From Streptomyces sp. NBC_01428 (GTDB lineage Bacteria > Actinomycetota > Actinomycetes > Streptomycetales > Streptomycetaceae): DNA of 64,000 nt. Shown here in pieces: positions 8,305 through 17,081 of this stretch; positions within the stretch are counted from its first letter, which is position 1, and the number at the start of each line of letters is the position of its first letter. A program made the position numbers and the translations under genes. The notes under the pieces were generated by a model. It ran no database searches and was not told the origin of the DNA. It saw only the letters and a program-made list of their open reading frames with translations. Location: assembly GCF_036231965.1 (NCBI RefSeq), contig NZ_CP109499.1, forward strand, positions 4,650,001 through 4,714,000, given 5' to 3'.

Positions 8305-9936
8305 TCAGACTCCCGGTTCGGAGGCGATCCGACCGGCCCTGACCGCCTCCACCAGAGCCGCGTGGTCCGCCTCGGTGCGGTCCGCGTAGGCGACGGCGAA
8401 GGAGGCGACGGCCTCGTCCAGTGCCTCCTTCTTCCCGCAGTAGCCGGAGACGAGACGCGGATCGACGCTGTGACTGTGGGCGCGGGCCAGCAGCGCACCG
8501 GTCATGCGGCCGTAGTCGTCCATCTGGTCCGCGGCGAGGGCGGCGGGGTCGACGCTGCCCTTGCGGTTGCGGAACTGGCGCACCTGGAAGGGAAGACCGT
8601 CGACCGAGGTCCAGCCCAGCAGGTTGTCGCTGACCACCTGCATCCGCTTCTGTCCGAGGACGACCCGGCGGCCTTCGTGCGCCACCTCGGGTATCCGGTG
8701 CCCGGCCGTCGCCAGATGGGGCAGCAGGGCCGAAGCGCGGGCTTCCTTCACCTGGAGGACGAGCGCCTCGCCCCGGTGGTCCAGGAGCAGCACGACGTAC
8801 GAGCGGGTGCCGACGCTGCCCGTGCCGACGACGCGGAAGGCGACGTCGTGCACGGCGTAGCGCGCGAGCAGGGGGAGACGGTCCTCCGAGAGCGTCGTCA
8901 GATAGTGCTCCAGCGACGCGGCGACCACGGCCGCCTCCGCGTCGGGCACCCGGCGCAGCACGGGCGGTGCATCGACGAACCTGCGCCCACCGCCCTCCAC
9001 CGCCTCGGTCGACCGGGCCGCGAACCGCCCGCTGGTGTTGGCCCGCGCCTTCTCGGAGACCCGCTCCAGGGTGCCGAGCAGATCGTGGGCGTCGGCGTGG
9101 GAGACGAGTTCCTCGTCGGCGATGGCGTTCCAGGCGTTCAGCACCGGCAGCTTGGCCAGCAGGCGCATGGTGCGGCGGTAGGCGCCCACGGTGTCGTACG
9201 CGGCGGCACGGCAGGTGTCCTCGTCCGCCCCCGCCTCCCGTCCGGCCAGCACGAGAGAGGTGGCGAGCCGTTTGAGGTCCCACTCCCAGGGGCCGTACAC
9301 CGTCTCGTCGAAGTCGTTCAGATCGATGACGAGGCCGCCGCGGGCGTCGCCGTACAGGCCGAAGTTCGCCGCGTGGGCGTCGCCGCAGATCTGGGCGCTG
9401 ATCCCGGTCATGGGGGTGCGGGCGAGGTCGTAGCCCATGAGGCCGGCGGAACCGCGCAGGAAGGCGAAGGGGGTGGCGGCCATTCTGCCGACCCGGATAG
9501 GGGTGAGATCGGAGAGCCTGCCGCGGTTGGACTCCTCGACCGCGGACACGGCGTCGGGCCGGTCGGCGTCCGACGTCAGCTCGGCGTGCGCGGCGTGCGG
9601 CACCCGCCCGCGCAGGGCCTTGCCCTCCGCCTTGGGCGACCCCTGCACCGGCCAGGCGGCGAAGCCCGGAATGCCGAATCCCCGGCTCCCGAAGCCCTCC
9701 ACGGCCGACCGGCGCTCGGCCAGGGACACCACCCTGGGCAGCGGCGCGGTCCCGGTCGAGGACGGTCCGTCCGGATGCACCGCGCGCTTCCCCGGCTCCG
9801 CGCCGGAGACCGGGTGCTCGGCCCGGCCACCGCCCTCCTGCCGGTCGGACCCTGCGGCTCGGCCGGCCTCGGACCGCCCGTCCGGCACGGCCTCGACCGC
9901 CTGCTGCTCCGCCCCCGCTGAACCGACCTCGGCCAT
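8305..9936 (-). CDS. DUF2252 family protein
   Basis: 543 residues with the DUF2252 blocks: a conserved start TPIRVGRMAATPFAFLRGSA, then ICGDAHAANFGLYGDARGGLVIDLNDFDETVYGPWEWDLKRLATSLVLAGR, and later DYGRMTGALLARAHSHSV and SGYCGKKEALDEAVA. The GDAHAxNF and DFDE motifs resemble the catalytic and metal sites of aminoglycoside-phosphotransferase-like kinases, so a small-molecule kinase fold is plausible, but no activity is established. About 130 N-terminal residues are variable. The ATG at 9936 has GGGGGAGG at good spacing. It has no obvious operon partner; a perfect DnaA box lies 75 bp upstream. Confidence 0.85.
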   Translation of the reverse strand: MAEVGSAGAEQQAVEAVPDGRSEAGRAAGSDRQEGGGRAEHPVSGAEPGKRAVHPDGPSSTGTAPLPRVVSLAERRSAVEGFGSRGFGIPGFAAWPVQGSPKAEGKALRGRVPHAAHAELTSDADRPDAVSAVEESNRGRLSDLTPIRVGRMAATPFAFLRGSAGLMGYDLARTPMTGISAQICGDAHAANFGLYGDARGGLVIDLNDFDETVYGPWEWDLKRLATSLVLAGREAGADEDTCRAAAYDTVGAYRRTMRLLAKLPVLNAWNAIADEELVSHADAHDLLGTLERVSEKARANTSGRFAARSTEAVEGGGRRFVDAPPVLRRVPDAEAAVVAASLEHYLTTLSEDRLPLLARYAVHDVAFRVVGTGSVGTRSYVVLLLDHRGEALVLQVKEARASALLPHLATAGHRIPEVAHEGRRVVLGQKRMQVVSDNLLGWTSVDGLPFQVRQFRNRKGSVDPAALAADQMDDYGRMTGALLARAHSHSVDPRLVSGYCGKKEALDEAVASFAVAYADRTEADHAALVEAVRAGRIASEPGV

Positions 9937-10010
9937 GAAGACCGCCTCCCCCGCACACGAACATCAACTCGTGCCGACCGTACAGCCGGTCGCGAAAACG
10001 CGTCAGACCC

Positions 10011-10019
10011 TGTGGACAA
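10011..10019 (-). promoter_or_regulatory. isolated perfect DnaA box
   Basis: TGTGGACAA, i.e. TTGTCCACA on the minus strand, the preferred Streptomyces DnaA 9-mer, in the gap between the HxlR and DUF2252 genes about 36 kb from oriC. As a single site it may be chance. Confidence 0.35.
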
Positions 10020-10154
10020 CTCGGCCGGCACCCGGTCCGGACCGCATCGGCCCCGCGTCATCAGTGCGAGCGGCGCGCACCTCGGTGACGTCGGCGCCCA
10101 CAGCGGCGGACCGCCCGCAGACGGCCGGCGAGACGTCGGTCACGCCGCCCCGGC

Positions 10155-10526
10155 CTACTTCCGCAGTTCTCCCGGGCACGGCCCGCTACCCGGCAGATAC
10201 GTCTCCGCCCAGGCGCCCAGTTCCTTGAGCGCGGGCTCCAGCGCCGCACCGGCCTCCGTCAGGCGGTACGCAACCCGCAGCGGAGGCCCCTCGTTGACCT
10301 CGCGCACGACCAGGCCCGCCACGGCGAGTTCGGTCAGCCGGTCGGAGAGCATCCGTTCGCTGATGCCGGGGATCGCTCTACGCAACTCGGCGAAGTGGAC
10401 GGGATGTTGCATCAGAACGGCGACGACCAGTCCCGTCCAGCGCTTTCCGAGCAGCGTGAAGACGCGGGTCATGCCGTCGTCGACCTTCTGGCACGGCCCC
10501 GCGTCGTGGCTTCCCGGTTCTGCCAT
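10155..10526 (-). CDS. HxlR-family (DUF24) winged-helix regulator, probable redox/quinone sensor
   Basis: 123 residues with the HxlR fold: FTLLGKRWTGLVVAVLMQHPVHFAELRRAIPGISERMLSDRLTELAVAGLVVREV, then PLRVAYRLTEAG. A cysteine at position 12 (HDAGPCQKV) sits where YodB-type members carry their thiol sensor. It is divergent from an FMN-azoreductase gene, the arrangement known from the YodB-AzoR1 pair of Bacillus subtilis, so it probably represses that gene and responds to quinones, diamide or similar electrophiles. The ATG at 10526 gives the usual MAEPGS start, but GGAGG is only one base away; a GTG at 10550 is the alternative. Confidence 0.82.
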   Translation of the reverse strand: MAEPGSHDAGPCQKVDDGMTRVFTLLGKRWTGLVVAVLMQHPVHFAELRRAIPGISERMLSDRLTELAVAGLVVREVNEGPPLRVAYRLTEAGAALEPALKELGAWAETYLPGSGPCPGELRK

Positions 10527-10587
10527 GCCTCCAGAGTACTGCGTCCACACAAGGGGATGAAAAAAAGTAAGTAGCTGTGTTATCTCT

Positions 10588-10665
10588 AGTTAGGTACGAA
10601 TGAGAAGCCCTCCAGGGCGTCCCGTCAGTTAGGTACGAATGAGAAGCCCTCCAGGGCGTCCCGTC
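10588..10665. repeat. 39-bp perfect tandem duplication in the hxlR-azoR divergent region
   Basis: Two head-to-tail identical 39-bp copies, 10588-10626 and 10627-10665. Each starts AGTTAGGTACGAATGAG and contains the small inverted repeat GCCCTCCAGGGC. They lie between the HxlR start and the azoreductase start, where operator and promoter elements are expected. The tandem copies may give two regulator sites. Confidence 0.9.
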
Positions 10666-10832
10666 GCCGTCCGTGCGTCGCCCTGCCCTGGATCCGTTTT
10701 CGAAGCCCTGCCCGGGCCCGTCCTCACCAGGTCGACCGGACTCGGCACCAAGAGCCCGCCAGGGCTCCGCCCCACGGCCCTCCCCGGGCCGGCGGGCTCC
10801 ACCGGTTCACCCCGCTCTTCTTGGAGATCCCC

Positions 10833-11486
10833 ATGGCCACCCTCCTCCACATCGACTCGTCCGTTTTCCCGGGCAGCGCCTCCACCTCGCGCGCCGTGAC
10901 GGACGCCTACCGCACCGCCTGGCAGGAGCAGCACCCCGACGGCACGGTCATCTACCACGACCTCGCCGCCGAGCCCGTGCCGCACATCACCGCCGAGGCC
11001 CACACCGCCGGGTTCGCCGCCCCGGACACCCACAGCCCCGAGCAGGCCGAGGCCTTCGCCGCGCGCGTGAAGCTCATCGAGGAGCTGGAGCGCGCGGACG
11101 CGATCCTGATCGGCGCCCCGATGTACAACTTCTCGATCCCCTCGACCCTCAAGGCGTGGCTCGACAACGTGGTCCTGGTCGGCCGCACCGCCATGACCGA
11201 GGAGTCGCGGATCAAGGGCACCCCGGTGACCGTGGTCGCCAGCCGTGGCGGCTCGTACGCGCCGGGCACCCCGCGCGCGGGCTTCGAGTACGTGCAGAAC
11301 TACCTGGAGGCCGTGCTGCGCGACATGCTCGGGCTGGACCTCGACTTCATCGTCCCGGAGCTCACCATGGCGCCGAGCAACCCGGCGATGTCCGAGCTGG
11401 TCCCCCTCTTCGAGGCGTCCCGCGACAAGGCCCTCCAGGACGCGGCCGCCAAGGCGAAGGACGTCGCACAGCGCGTCGCCGCGTAA
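10833..11486 (+). CDS. azoR: FMN-dependent NADH:quinone/azo oxidoreductase (AzoR/AcpD family)
   Basis: Flavodoxin-fold enzyme reducing quinones and azo compounds by two electrons, normally a homodimer. The 217-residue product has the FMN phosphate loop HIDSSVFPGSASTSRAV, the flavin site GAPMYNFSIPSTLKAWLDNVV and the conserved VVASRGGSY. The ATG at 10833 has GGAG seven bases upstream; another in-frame ATG 12 bases earlier lacks a site. It is divergent from an HxlR regulator with a tandem repeat between them, consistent with electrophile-inducible expression. A strong hairpin follows. Confidence 0.88.
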   Translation: MATLLHIDSSVFPGSASTSRAVTDAYRTAWQEQHPDGTVIYHDLAAEPVPHITAEAHTAGFAAPDTHSPEQAEAFAARVKLIEELERADAILIGAPMYNFSIPSTLKAWLDNVVLVGRTAMTEESRIKGTPVTVVASRGGSYAPGTPRAGFEYVQNYLEAVLRDMLGLDLDFIVPELTMAPSNPAMSELVPLFEASRDKALQDAAAKAKDVAQRVAA

Positions 11487-11544
11487 TCCCGCGGCCGGGG
11501 CAGCCGGCTGTCGGCGCTCCTCAACCCACCTGCCCACGACGTCA

Positions 11545-11586
11545 CCGGGCCCCGCAGGGCGCATCCCCTCACCCTGCGGGGCCCGG
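11545..11586. terminator. terminator after azoR
   Basis: CCGGGCCCCGCAGGG and CCCTGCGGGGCCCGG form a perfect 15-bp stem with a 12-base loop, 59 bases after the azoR stop. The rest of the gap to the tRNA (11487-11882) shows no supported gene. Confidence 0.8.
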
Positions 11587-11882
11587 CGCGCTTTCCGTGT
11601 GACTCCGTCCACTTTTTGCGGGACTTCACCGGAAACGGCTCACCGGTCGACGACACGGGAGCCCCACCCTCGGGCATCTGAGAGCATCGTCACACTTAGC
11701 CGCGCCCGCACGGGCCCCCCAGGCGGGTCGCCGGGCCGGGCCGCGACAGGACGGCCGTGACGATCCATCACGCGATCCGCGGGGTGATCGGCCAGGCTCC
11801 GGGCCGGTTCCAGGCCGCTCCCGGACCGGAACCGGCCGGCGCACCATCCGGAACCACCGGAGGCACGGCCACGGACAACGCA

Positions 11883-11916
11883 AAAGCCCCGCAGGTCCGA
11901 AGACCTGCGGGGCTTT
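11883..11916 (-). terminator. terminator of tRNA-Leu
   Basis: AAAGCCCCGCAGGTC and GACCTGCGGGGCTTT form a perfect 15-bp stem with a 4-base loop directly downstream of the tRNA on the minus strand, with a short T-run. Confidence 0.85.
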
Positions 11917-11922
11917 CAACTG

Positions 11923-12006
11923 TGCGCGAGGGGGGAGTTGAACCCCCACGCCCTTTCGGGCACTGGAACCTGAATCCAGCGCGTCTGCCTATTCCGCCAC
12001 CCGCGC
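11923..12006 (-). tRNA. tRNA-Leu (anticodon CAG)
   Basis: 84 bases on the minus strand. The 7-bp acceptor stem is GCGCGGG/CTCGCGC with one G-U pair. The anticodon stem-loop has CAG within TTCAGGT, a class II variable arm with TGCCCGAAAGGGCG is present, and the T-loop is GGTTCAACTCC. The discriminator base is A, as expected for leucine. The CCA end is not encoded. Confidence 0.95.
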
Positions 12007-12582
12007 ATTGGGTGTGTCGTCCGTCTCTCACCGAGTGGTGCGAGCGCCTGCCGACATCCAGAAGATTAGCACGCTGTCAGGGGTGGATTCACATCCCTTT
12101 TCCCAGCCCCGGGCACCCACGGTCCACCGCCCGGCGTCGGGCGCTCCGGGCCCGGTGCCCGTGCGGCGCCCGGCCTGTACCCCTCGCGGCCCCGCCTCCG
12201 CCGTAGACCGGCTCCGTCACATGGACACCGTTCCGCCCCACACGTCTCAGACCGAGCCGGGTCACGTATCAACCTCGTACCGGTCCTGCCCATCTCCCCA
12301 GGAGCCGGACGGGCCGCACAGTCAGGTGCGGGACACTGGTCGCGGGGCGCCTCTACGATCCATGGCACGAGTAGTGCCGGGAAGAGTTCGAAGAGGGCCC
12401 TCTCAGGGAACGTGCGGAGGGGACTTCCGAAGGCGTCGACAACCTGTCGACCGGGCCGACAGGGGGAACCAGCCGATTTCCCGACGCGTGGATACGATCA
12501 GTAGGCAGTACGAGCAACGCCAGCACGATCAGGTAGACGACAGCAAGCTGTACCAGGACGGCTACGCAGGAGGAGGTGCCCC
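12007..12582 (+). other. leader region of the fha-pstP-SEDS-pbp operon, with a possible 35-codon ORF
   Basis: About 575 bp without a clear gene between the tRNA and fhaA, presumably holding the operon promoters. A GTG at 12488 opens a 35-codon frame (ends APWES, stop at 12595) that runs into the fhaA start. It covers GAGGAGG, the fhaA ribosome site. Its third-position GC content is only moderate and it has no ribosome site of its own that I can see, so it may be non-coding. Confidence 0.3.
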
Positions 12583-13425
12583 ATGGGAGTCCTGAAGAAG
12601 TTCGAGCAGCGTCTCGAAGGTCTGGTCAACGGCACCTTCGCCAAGGTGTTCAAGTCCGAGGTCCAGCCCGTGGAGATCGCCGGAGCGCTGCAGCGCGAGT
12701 GCGACAACAACGCCACGATCTGGAACCGCGACAGGACCGTCGTCCCCAACGACTTCATCGTCGAGCTGAGCACGCCGGACTTCGAGCGCCTCAGCCCGTA
12801 CTCCGGCCAGCTGGGCGACGAGCTCGCCGGCATGGTCCGCGACTACGCCAAGCAGCAGCGCTACACCTTCATGGGACCCATCAAGGTCCACCTGGAGAAG
12901 GCGGACGACCTCGACACCGGTCTCTACCGGGTACGCAGCCGTACGCTCGCCTCCTCCGCCAACCAGCAGTCCCCGGAGCGTGCCCCCGCGGGCCCCGCCC
13001 CGGCGGCACCCCGCGGCGCCCAGGGTGGCTACGGCTATCCGCCAGCGGCCGCTCCTCCCATGCCGTCCGCGCCGCCGCCCGGCGGCCGCTCGGGCGCGGC
13101 ACCCTCGGGTGCCCGGCCCCCGGCCGCTCCGGCGGCGGGTGCCCGTATGCGGCACTGGGTGGAGATCAACGGCGCACGCCATCAGATCTCCCGCTCGACG
13201 CTGGTGCTCGGCCGCAGCACCGAAGCCGACGTGCGGATCGACGACCCCGGCGTATCGCGCCGGCACTGTGAGATCCGGACCGGAACGCCCCCGACGATCC
13301 AGGATCTCGGGTCCACCAACGGCATCGTGGTGGACGGGCAGCACACCACCCGCGCTACGCTCCGCGACGGCTCGCGGATCGTCGTGGGCAGCACCACCAT
13401 CATTTACCGGCAAGCCGAAGGGTGA
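12583..13425 (+). CDS. fhaA: FhaA-like protein: DUF3662 domain plus C-terminal FHA domain
   Basis: 280 residues. The N-terminal DUF3662 domain is at about 1-115 (MGVLKKFEQRLEGLVNG, FKSEVQPVEIAGALQREC). A Pro/Ala/Gly linker follows, then an FHA domain at about 190-278 with GRSTEADVRIDDPGVSRRHCEI and DLGSTNGI, the phosphothreonine-binding loop residues R, SRRH and N. In mycobacteria FhaA binds the phosphorylated MurJ-associated pseudokinase and links PknB signalling to peptidoglycan synthesis. A strong GGAGGAGG precedes the ATG. It heads an operon with fhaB, pstP, a SEDS protein and a PBP, with pknB after a 170-bp gap. Confidence 0.93.
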   Translation: MGVLKKFEQRLEGLVNGTFAKVFKSEVQPVEIAGALQRECDNNATIWNRDRTVVPNDFIVELSTPDFERLSPYSGQLGDELAGMVRDYAKQQRYTFMGPIKVHLEKADDLDTGLYRVRSRTLASSANQQSPERAPAGPAPAAPRGAQGGYGYPPAAAPPMPSAPPPGGRSGAAPSGARPPAAPAAGARMRHWVEINGARHQISRSTLVLGRSTEADVRIDDPGVSRRHCEIRTGTPPTIQDLGSTNGIVVDGQHTTRATLRDGSRIVVGSTTIIYRQAEG

Positions 13426-13435
13426 AGCGGGGGCA

Positions 13436-13960
13436 ATGTCAGAGCTGACCCTCACGGTCATGCGGCTGGGTTTCCTGGCCGTACTGTGGCTGTTCGTGAT
13501 CGTGGCCGTGCAGGTCATCCGCAGCGACCTGTTCGGAACGCGCGTCACGCAGCGCGGCTCGCGCCGGGAGGCCCAACGGCCTCAGCAGGCCGCGCGACAG
13601 GCCGCGCCTCCGCAGCAGCGCCAACAGCAGCAACCGCCCAGCGGCGGCGGCCGGCAGCGCCGTGGCGCCCCGTCCAAGCTGGTCGTCTCGGAGGGCACCC
13701 TCACGGGCACGACTGTCGCCCTCCAGGGGCAGACCATCACCCTGGGACGTGCCCACGACAGCACCATCGTGCTGGACGACGACTACGCGTCGAGCCGGCA
13801 TGCCAGGATCTACCCGGACCGGGACGGCCAGTGGATCGTCGAGGACCTCGGCTCCACCAACGGCACGTATCTCGACCGGAGCCGACTGACGACCCCCACG
13901 CCCGTTCCGCTGGGCGCGCCGATCCGCATCGGCAAGACAGTCATCGAGCTGCGGAAGTAG
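13436..13960 (+). CDS. fhaB: FhaB-like protein: membrane-anchored FHA domain protein
   Basis: 174 residues. An N-terminal membrane helix lies at about 5-27 (LTVMRLGFLAVLWLFVIVAV), then a Gln/Pro/Arg-rich linker (about 40-75) and an FHA domain at about 95-170 with LGRAHDSTIVLDDDYASSRHARIY and DLGSTNGTYLD. In actinobacteria this protein (FhaB/FipA) reads Thr phosphorylation by PknA/PknB-type kinases at sites of wall growth and division. The ATG at 13436 lies 10 bases after the fhaA stop. Membrane location is inferred from the helix. Confidence 0.92.
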   Translation: MSELTLTVMRLGFLAVLWLFVIVAVQVIRSDLFGTRVTQRGSRREAQRPQQAARQAAPPQQRQQQQPPSGGGRQRRGAPSKLVVSEGTLTGTTVALQGQTITLGRAHDSTIVLDDDYASSRHARIYPDRDGQWIVEDLGSTNGTYLDRSRLTTPTPVPLGAPIRIGKTVIELRK

Positions 13961-14052
13961 TGCCACGTCATGAATGAGCGCGAGCGGAGCGAGCACGCGG
14001 CGGCGGTCCACGTGGTGGATCCCGGCGCGCTCCCGACCGGAGGGTGGGCACC

Positions 14053-15615
14053 GTGCGGATGTACCCGGAGCCGACGGGCGAGGTGCGCATGAGTCTGTCA
14101 CTGCGCTTCGCCGCCGGATCGCACAAAGGCATGATCCGCGAGGGCAACGAGGACTCCGGCTACGCCGGTCCCCGGCTGCTCGCGATCGCCGACGGGATGG
14201 GCGGCCAGGCCGCCGGTGAGGTCGCCAGCTCCGAGGTGATCTCCACCATCGTCGCGCTCGACGACGACGTGCCCGGCTCCGACATCCTCACCTCGCTCGG
14301 CACCGCCGTGCAGCGCGCCAACGACCAGCTCCGGCTGATGGTCGAGGAGGACCCGCAGTTGGAGGGCATGGGCACCACGCTCACCGCCCTGCTGTGGACG
14401 GGCCAGCGCCTCGGTCTCGTCCACGTCGGCGACTCCCGCGCCTACCTGCTGCGCGACGGCGTGCTCACGCAGATCACGCAGGACCACACCTGGGTGCAGC
14501 GCCTCGTTGACGAGGGACGCATCACCGAGGAAGAGGCCACCACCCACCCGCAGCGCTCCCTGCTGATGCGCGCGCTGGGCAGCGGAGACCACGTCGAGCC
14601 GGACCTCTCCATCCGCGAAGTCCGCGCCGGCGACCGCTACTTGATCTGCTCCGACGGCCTCAGCGGCGTCGTCTCCCACCAGACGATGGAGGAGACGCTC
14701 GCCAGCTACCAGGGCCCGCAGGAGACCGTCCAGGAGCTCATCCAGCTCGCGCTGCGCGGCGGCGGCCCGGACAACATCACCGTCATCGTGGCCGACGTCC
14801 TCGACATCGACTCCGGTGACACCCTCGCCGCCCAGCTCTCCGACACCCCGGTCGTGGTCGGCGCCGTCGCCGAGAACCAGCTGCAGCTGCAGGACAACGG
14901 CGCGATGCAGACGCCCGCCGGACGGGCCTCCAGCCTCGGCCGGCAGGTCCCCGGACAGGGCGGCGGCGGCGAGTTCGGCCCGCCCGGCAGCGGCGACACC
15001 ACCGGCTACGTCTCCACGGGCGGCTTCGGCGACTACTCGGACGAGGACTTCGTCAAGCCGCGCAAGGGCCGCAGGTGGCTGAAGAGATCCTTCTACACCG
15101 TCCTGGCGCTCGCCGTCATCGGCGGTGGCCTGTACGGCGGTTACCGCTGGACGCAGACGCAGTACTACGTCGGCACCAAGGGCGAGCACGTGGCCCTGTA
15201 CCGCGGCATCAGCCAGGACCTCGCCTGGGTCTCGCTCTCGAAGGTGGAGAAGGATCACCCCGAGATCGAACTCAAGTACCTGCCGCCGTACCAGCAGAAG
15301 CAGGTCAAGGAGACCATCGCCGAAGGCGGCCTCGGCGACGCCAGGTCGAAGGTCGACGAGCTCTCCGTCCAGGCCTCCGCATGCAAGAAGGACGCGCAGC
15401 GCCGCGCGGCCGAGAGCGAGAACAACGCGAAGACCGGTGAGGGCAAGGCCGGTGGGACCACGGGAACCACAAAGACCTCCCTGACGTCCAAGGCCACGTC
15501 CAGCCCGAGCCCGACACCTTCGTCCTCCCAGTCCACGACCGCACCCACTCCCACACCCGGCCCCAGCCTCTCCGACGAGGAGCAGAAGCTGGTCTCGCTG
15601 TGCGGTAAGCAGTAA
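14053..15615 (+). CDS. pstP: PstP-like PP2C Ser/Thr protein phosphatase, membrane-anchored
   Basis: 520 residues. The cytoplasmic PP2C domain is at about 12-250: metal-binding IREGNEDSGYA, IADGMGGQAAGE, HVGDSRAYLLRDG, ICSDGLSGVV and GGGPDNITVIV are all intact. A linker, one membrane helix (YTVLALAVIGGGLYGGYRW) and an extracytoplasmic tail follow, the tail ending in a Thr/Ser/Pro-rich stretch. It dephosphorylates PASTA-kinase substrates and the kinase itself. GTG at 14053 is preferred because GGAGGG lies 8 bases before it; ATG 14059 and ATG 14089 are in-frame alternatives, the last giving MSLSLRFAAGS as some relatives are annotated. Confidence 0.92.
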   Translation: MRMYPEPTGEVRMSLSLRFAAGSHKGMIREGNEDSGYAGPRLLAIADGMGGQAAGEVASSEVISTIVALDDDVPGSDILTSLGTAVQRANDQLRLMVEEDPQLEGMGTTLTALLWTGQRLGLVHVGDSRAYLLRDGVLTQITQDHTWVQRLVDEGRITEEEATTHPQRSLLMRALGSGDHVEPDLSIREVRAGDRYLICSDGLSGVVSHQTMEETLASYQGPQETVQELIQLALRGGGPDNITVIVADVLDIDSGDTLAAQLSDTPVVVGAVAENQLQLQDNGAMQTPAGRASSLGRQVPGQGGGGEFGPPGSGDTTGYVSTGGFGDYSDEDFVKPRKGRRWLKRSFYTVLALAVIGGGLYGGYRWTQTQYYVGTKGEHVALYRGISQDLAWVSLSKVEKDHPEIELKYLPPYQQKQVKETIAEGGLGDARSKVDELSVQASACKKDAQRRAAESENNAKTGEGKAGGTTGTTKTSLTSKATSSPSPTPSSSQSTTAPTPTPGPSLSDEEQKLVSLCGKQ

Positions 15616-15641
15616 GAAGCCGTGAGGGGCCCTGTCACACG

Positions 15642-17081
15642 ATGAGCAGTAGTACGAACACGCCGACGCACCACACGTCCACGATCGGATCGATCGGCGC
15701 ACCGAGCCGACGCAACACCGAACTGGCCTTGCTGGTGTTCGCCGTTGTCATCCCGGTGTTCGCCTACGCCAACGTGGGCCTCGCCATCGACGACCAGGTG
15801 CCCGCGGGGCTGCTGAGTTACGGCCTGGGCCTCGGCCTGCTCGCGGCCGTCGCCCACCTCGTCGTACGGAAGTTCGCTCCGTACGCGGACCCGCTGCTGC
15901 TGCCGGTGGCCACACTGCTGAACGGGCTCGGTCTCGTCGTCATCTGGCGCCTCGACCAGTCCAAACTGCTCCAGCAGATCAAGCAGGCCGGCACCGCGGC
16001 GCCACGCCAGCTGATGTACACCGCGCTGGGCATCGCCCTGTTCGTAGTCGTCCTGGTGTTCCTGAAGGACCACCGCGTCCTGCAGCGCTACACCTACATC
16101 TCCATGGTCGGCGCCCTGGTGCTGCTGCTCCTGCCGCTCGTCCCCGGCCTCGGCGCCAACATCTACGGCGCCAAGATCTGGATCCACGTCGGCAGCTTCT
16201 CCATCCAGCCCGGTGAGTTCGCGAAGATCGTCCTGGCGATCTTCTTCGCCGGCTATCTGATGGTGAAGCGCGACGCGCTCGCCCTGGCCAGCCGCCGCTT
16301 CATGGGCCTCTACCTGCCGCGCGGCCGCGACCTGGGCCCGATCCTGGTCGTCTGGTTCATCTCGATCCTCATCCTGGTGTTCGAGACCGACCTCGGTACC
16401 TCGCTGCTGTTCTTCGGAATGTTCATCATCATGCTGTACGTCGCCACCGAGCGGACCAGCTGGATCGTCTTCGGTCTGCTGATGTCCGCGGCGGGCGCGG
16501 TCGGCGTGGCGACCTTCGAACCGCACGTCCAGCAGCGTGTCCAGGCATGGCTCAACCCCATGGGCGAGTACAAGCTCAGCCAGTCGGGCGCGCCCGGAGT
16601 CCACTCCGAGCAGGCCATGCAGGCCCTGTGGGCGTTCGGCTCCGGCGGCACCCTCGGCACCGGCCTCGGCCAGGGCCACTCCGAGCTGATCCGGTTCGCC
16701 GCCAACTCCGACTTCATCCTCGCCACGTTCGGCGAGGAGATGGGCCTCGCCGGCATCATGGCGATCCTGGTCCTCTACGGCCTGATCGTCGAGCGCGGCG
16801 TCCGCACGGCCCTCGCCGCCCGCGACCCCTTCGGCAAGCTCCTCGCCGTCGGCCTCTCCGGCGCCTTCGCGCTCCAGGTCTTCGTGGTCGCCGGCGGTGT
16901 GATGGGCCTCATCCCGCTGACCGGTATGACGATGCCCTTCCTCGCGTACGGCGGTTCGTCCGTCATCGCCAACTGGGCGCTCATCGGCATCCTGATCCGC
17001 ATCAGTGACACCGCGCGCAGGCCGGCCCCCGCGCCCGCCCCCAGCCCCGACGCCGAGATGACCCAGGTGGTCCGACCGTGA
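15642..17081 (+). CDS. SEDS-family peptidoglycan glycosyltransferase (FtsW/RodA/SpoVE)
   Basis: 479 residues with many membrane helices. Diagnostic motifs are IYGAKIWIHVGSFSIQPGEFAKI, where the conserved W, Q, P and E lie, DLGTSLLFFGMF, and the signature AYGGSSVIANWALIGILI near the C-terminus. SEDS proteins polymerise lipid II together with a class B PBP, and here that PBP gene follows with a GTGA overlap, so the two probably act as a pair. It belongs to the fha-pstP operon. RodA-like and FtsW-like members are hard to separate by eye; I leave the symbol open. Confidence 0.92.
   Translation: MSSSTNTPTHHTSTIGSIGAPSRRNTELALLVFAVVIPVFAYANVGLAIDDQVPAGLLSYGLGLGLLAAVAHLVVRKFAPYADPLLLPVATLLNGLGLVVIWRLDQSKLLQQIKQAGTAAPRQLMYTALGIALFVVVLVFLKDHRVLQRYTYISMVGALVLLLLPLVPGLGANIYGAKIWIHVGSFSIQPGEFAKIVLAIFFAGYLMVKRDALALASRRFMGLYLPRGRDLGPILVVWFISILILVFETDLGTSLLFFGMFIIMLYVATERTSWIVFGLLMSAAGAVGVATFEPHVQQRVQAWLNPMGEYKLSQSGAPGVHSEQAMQALWAFGSGGTLGTGLGQGHSELIRFAANSDFILATFGEEMGLAGIMAILVLYGLIVERGVRTALAARDPFGKLLAVGLSGAFALQVFVVAGGVMGLIPLTGMTMPFLAYGGSSVIANWALIGILIRISDTARRPAPAPAPSPDAEMTQVVRP

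Noticed and set aside
7118..9967. A single 949-codon minus-strand open frame spanning the J-domain and DUF2252 regions
   Set aside because: Only the last 345 codons (from 8155) are protein-like. The rest is the opposite reading frame of the DUF2252 gene, with Arg/Gly-rich composition typical of a shadow frame in high-GC DNA.
11757..12206. ORFs overlapping tRNA-Leu on both strands
   Set aside because: They read through the tRNA and its terminator; no ribosome site or family similarity.
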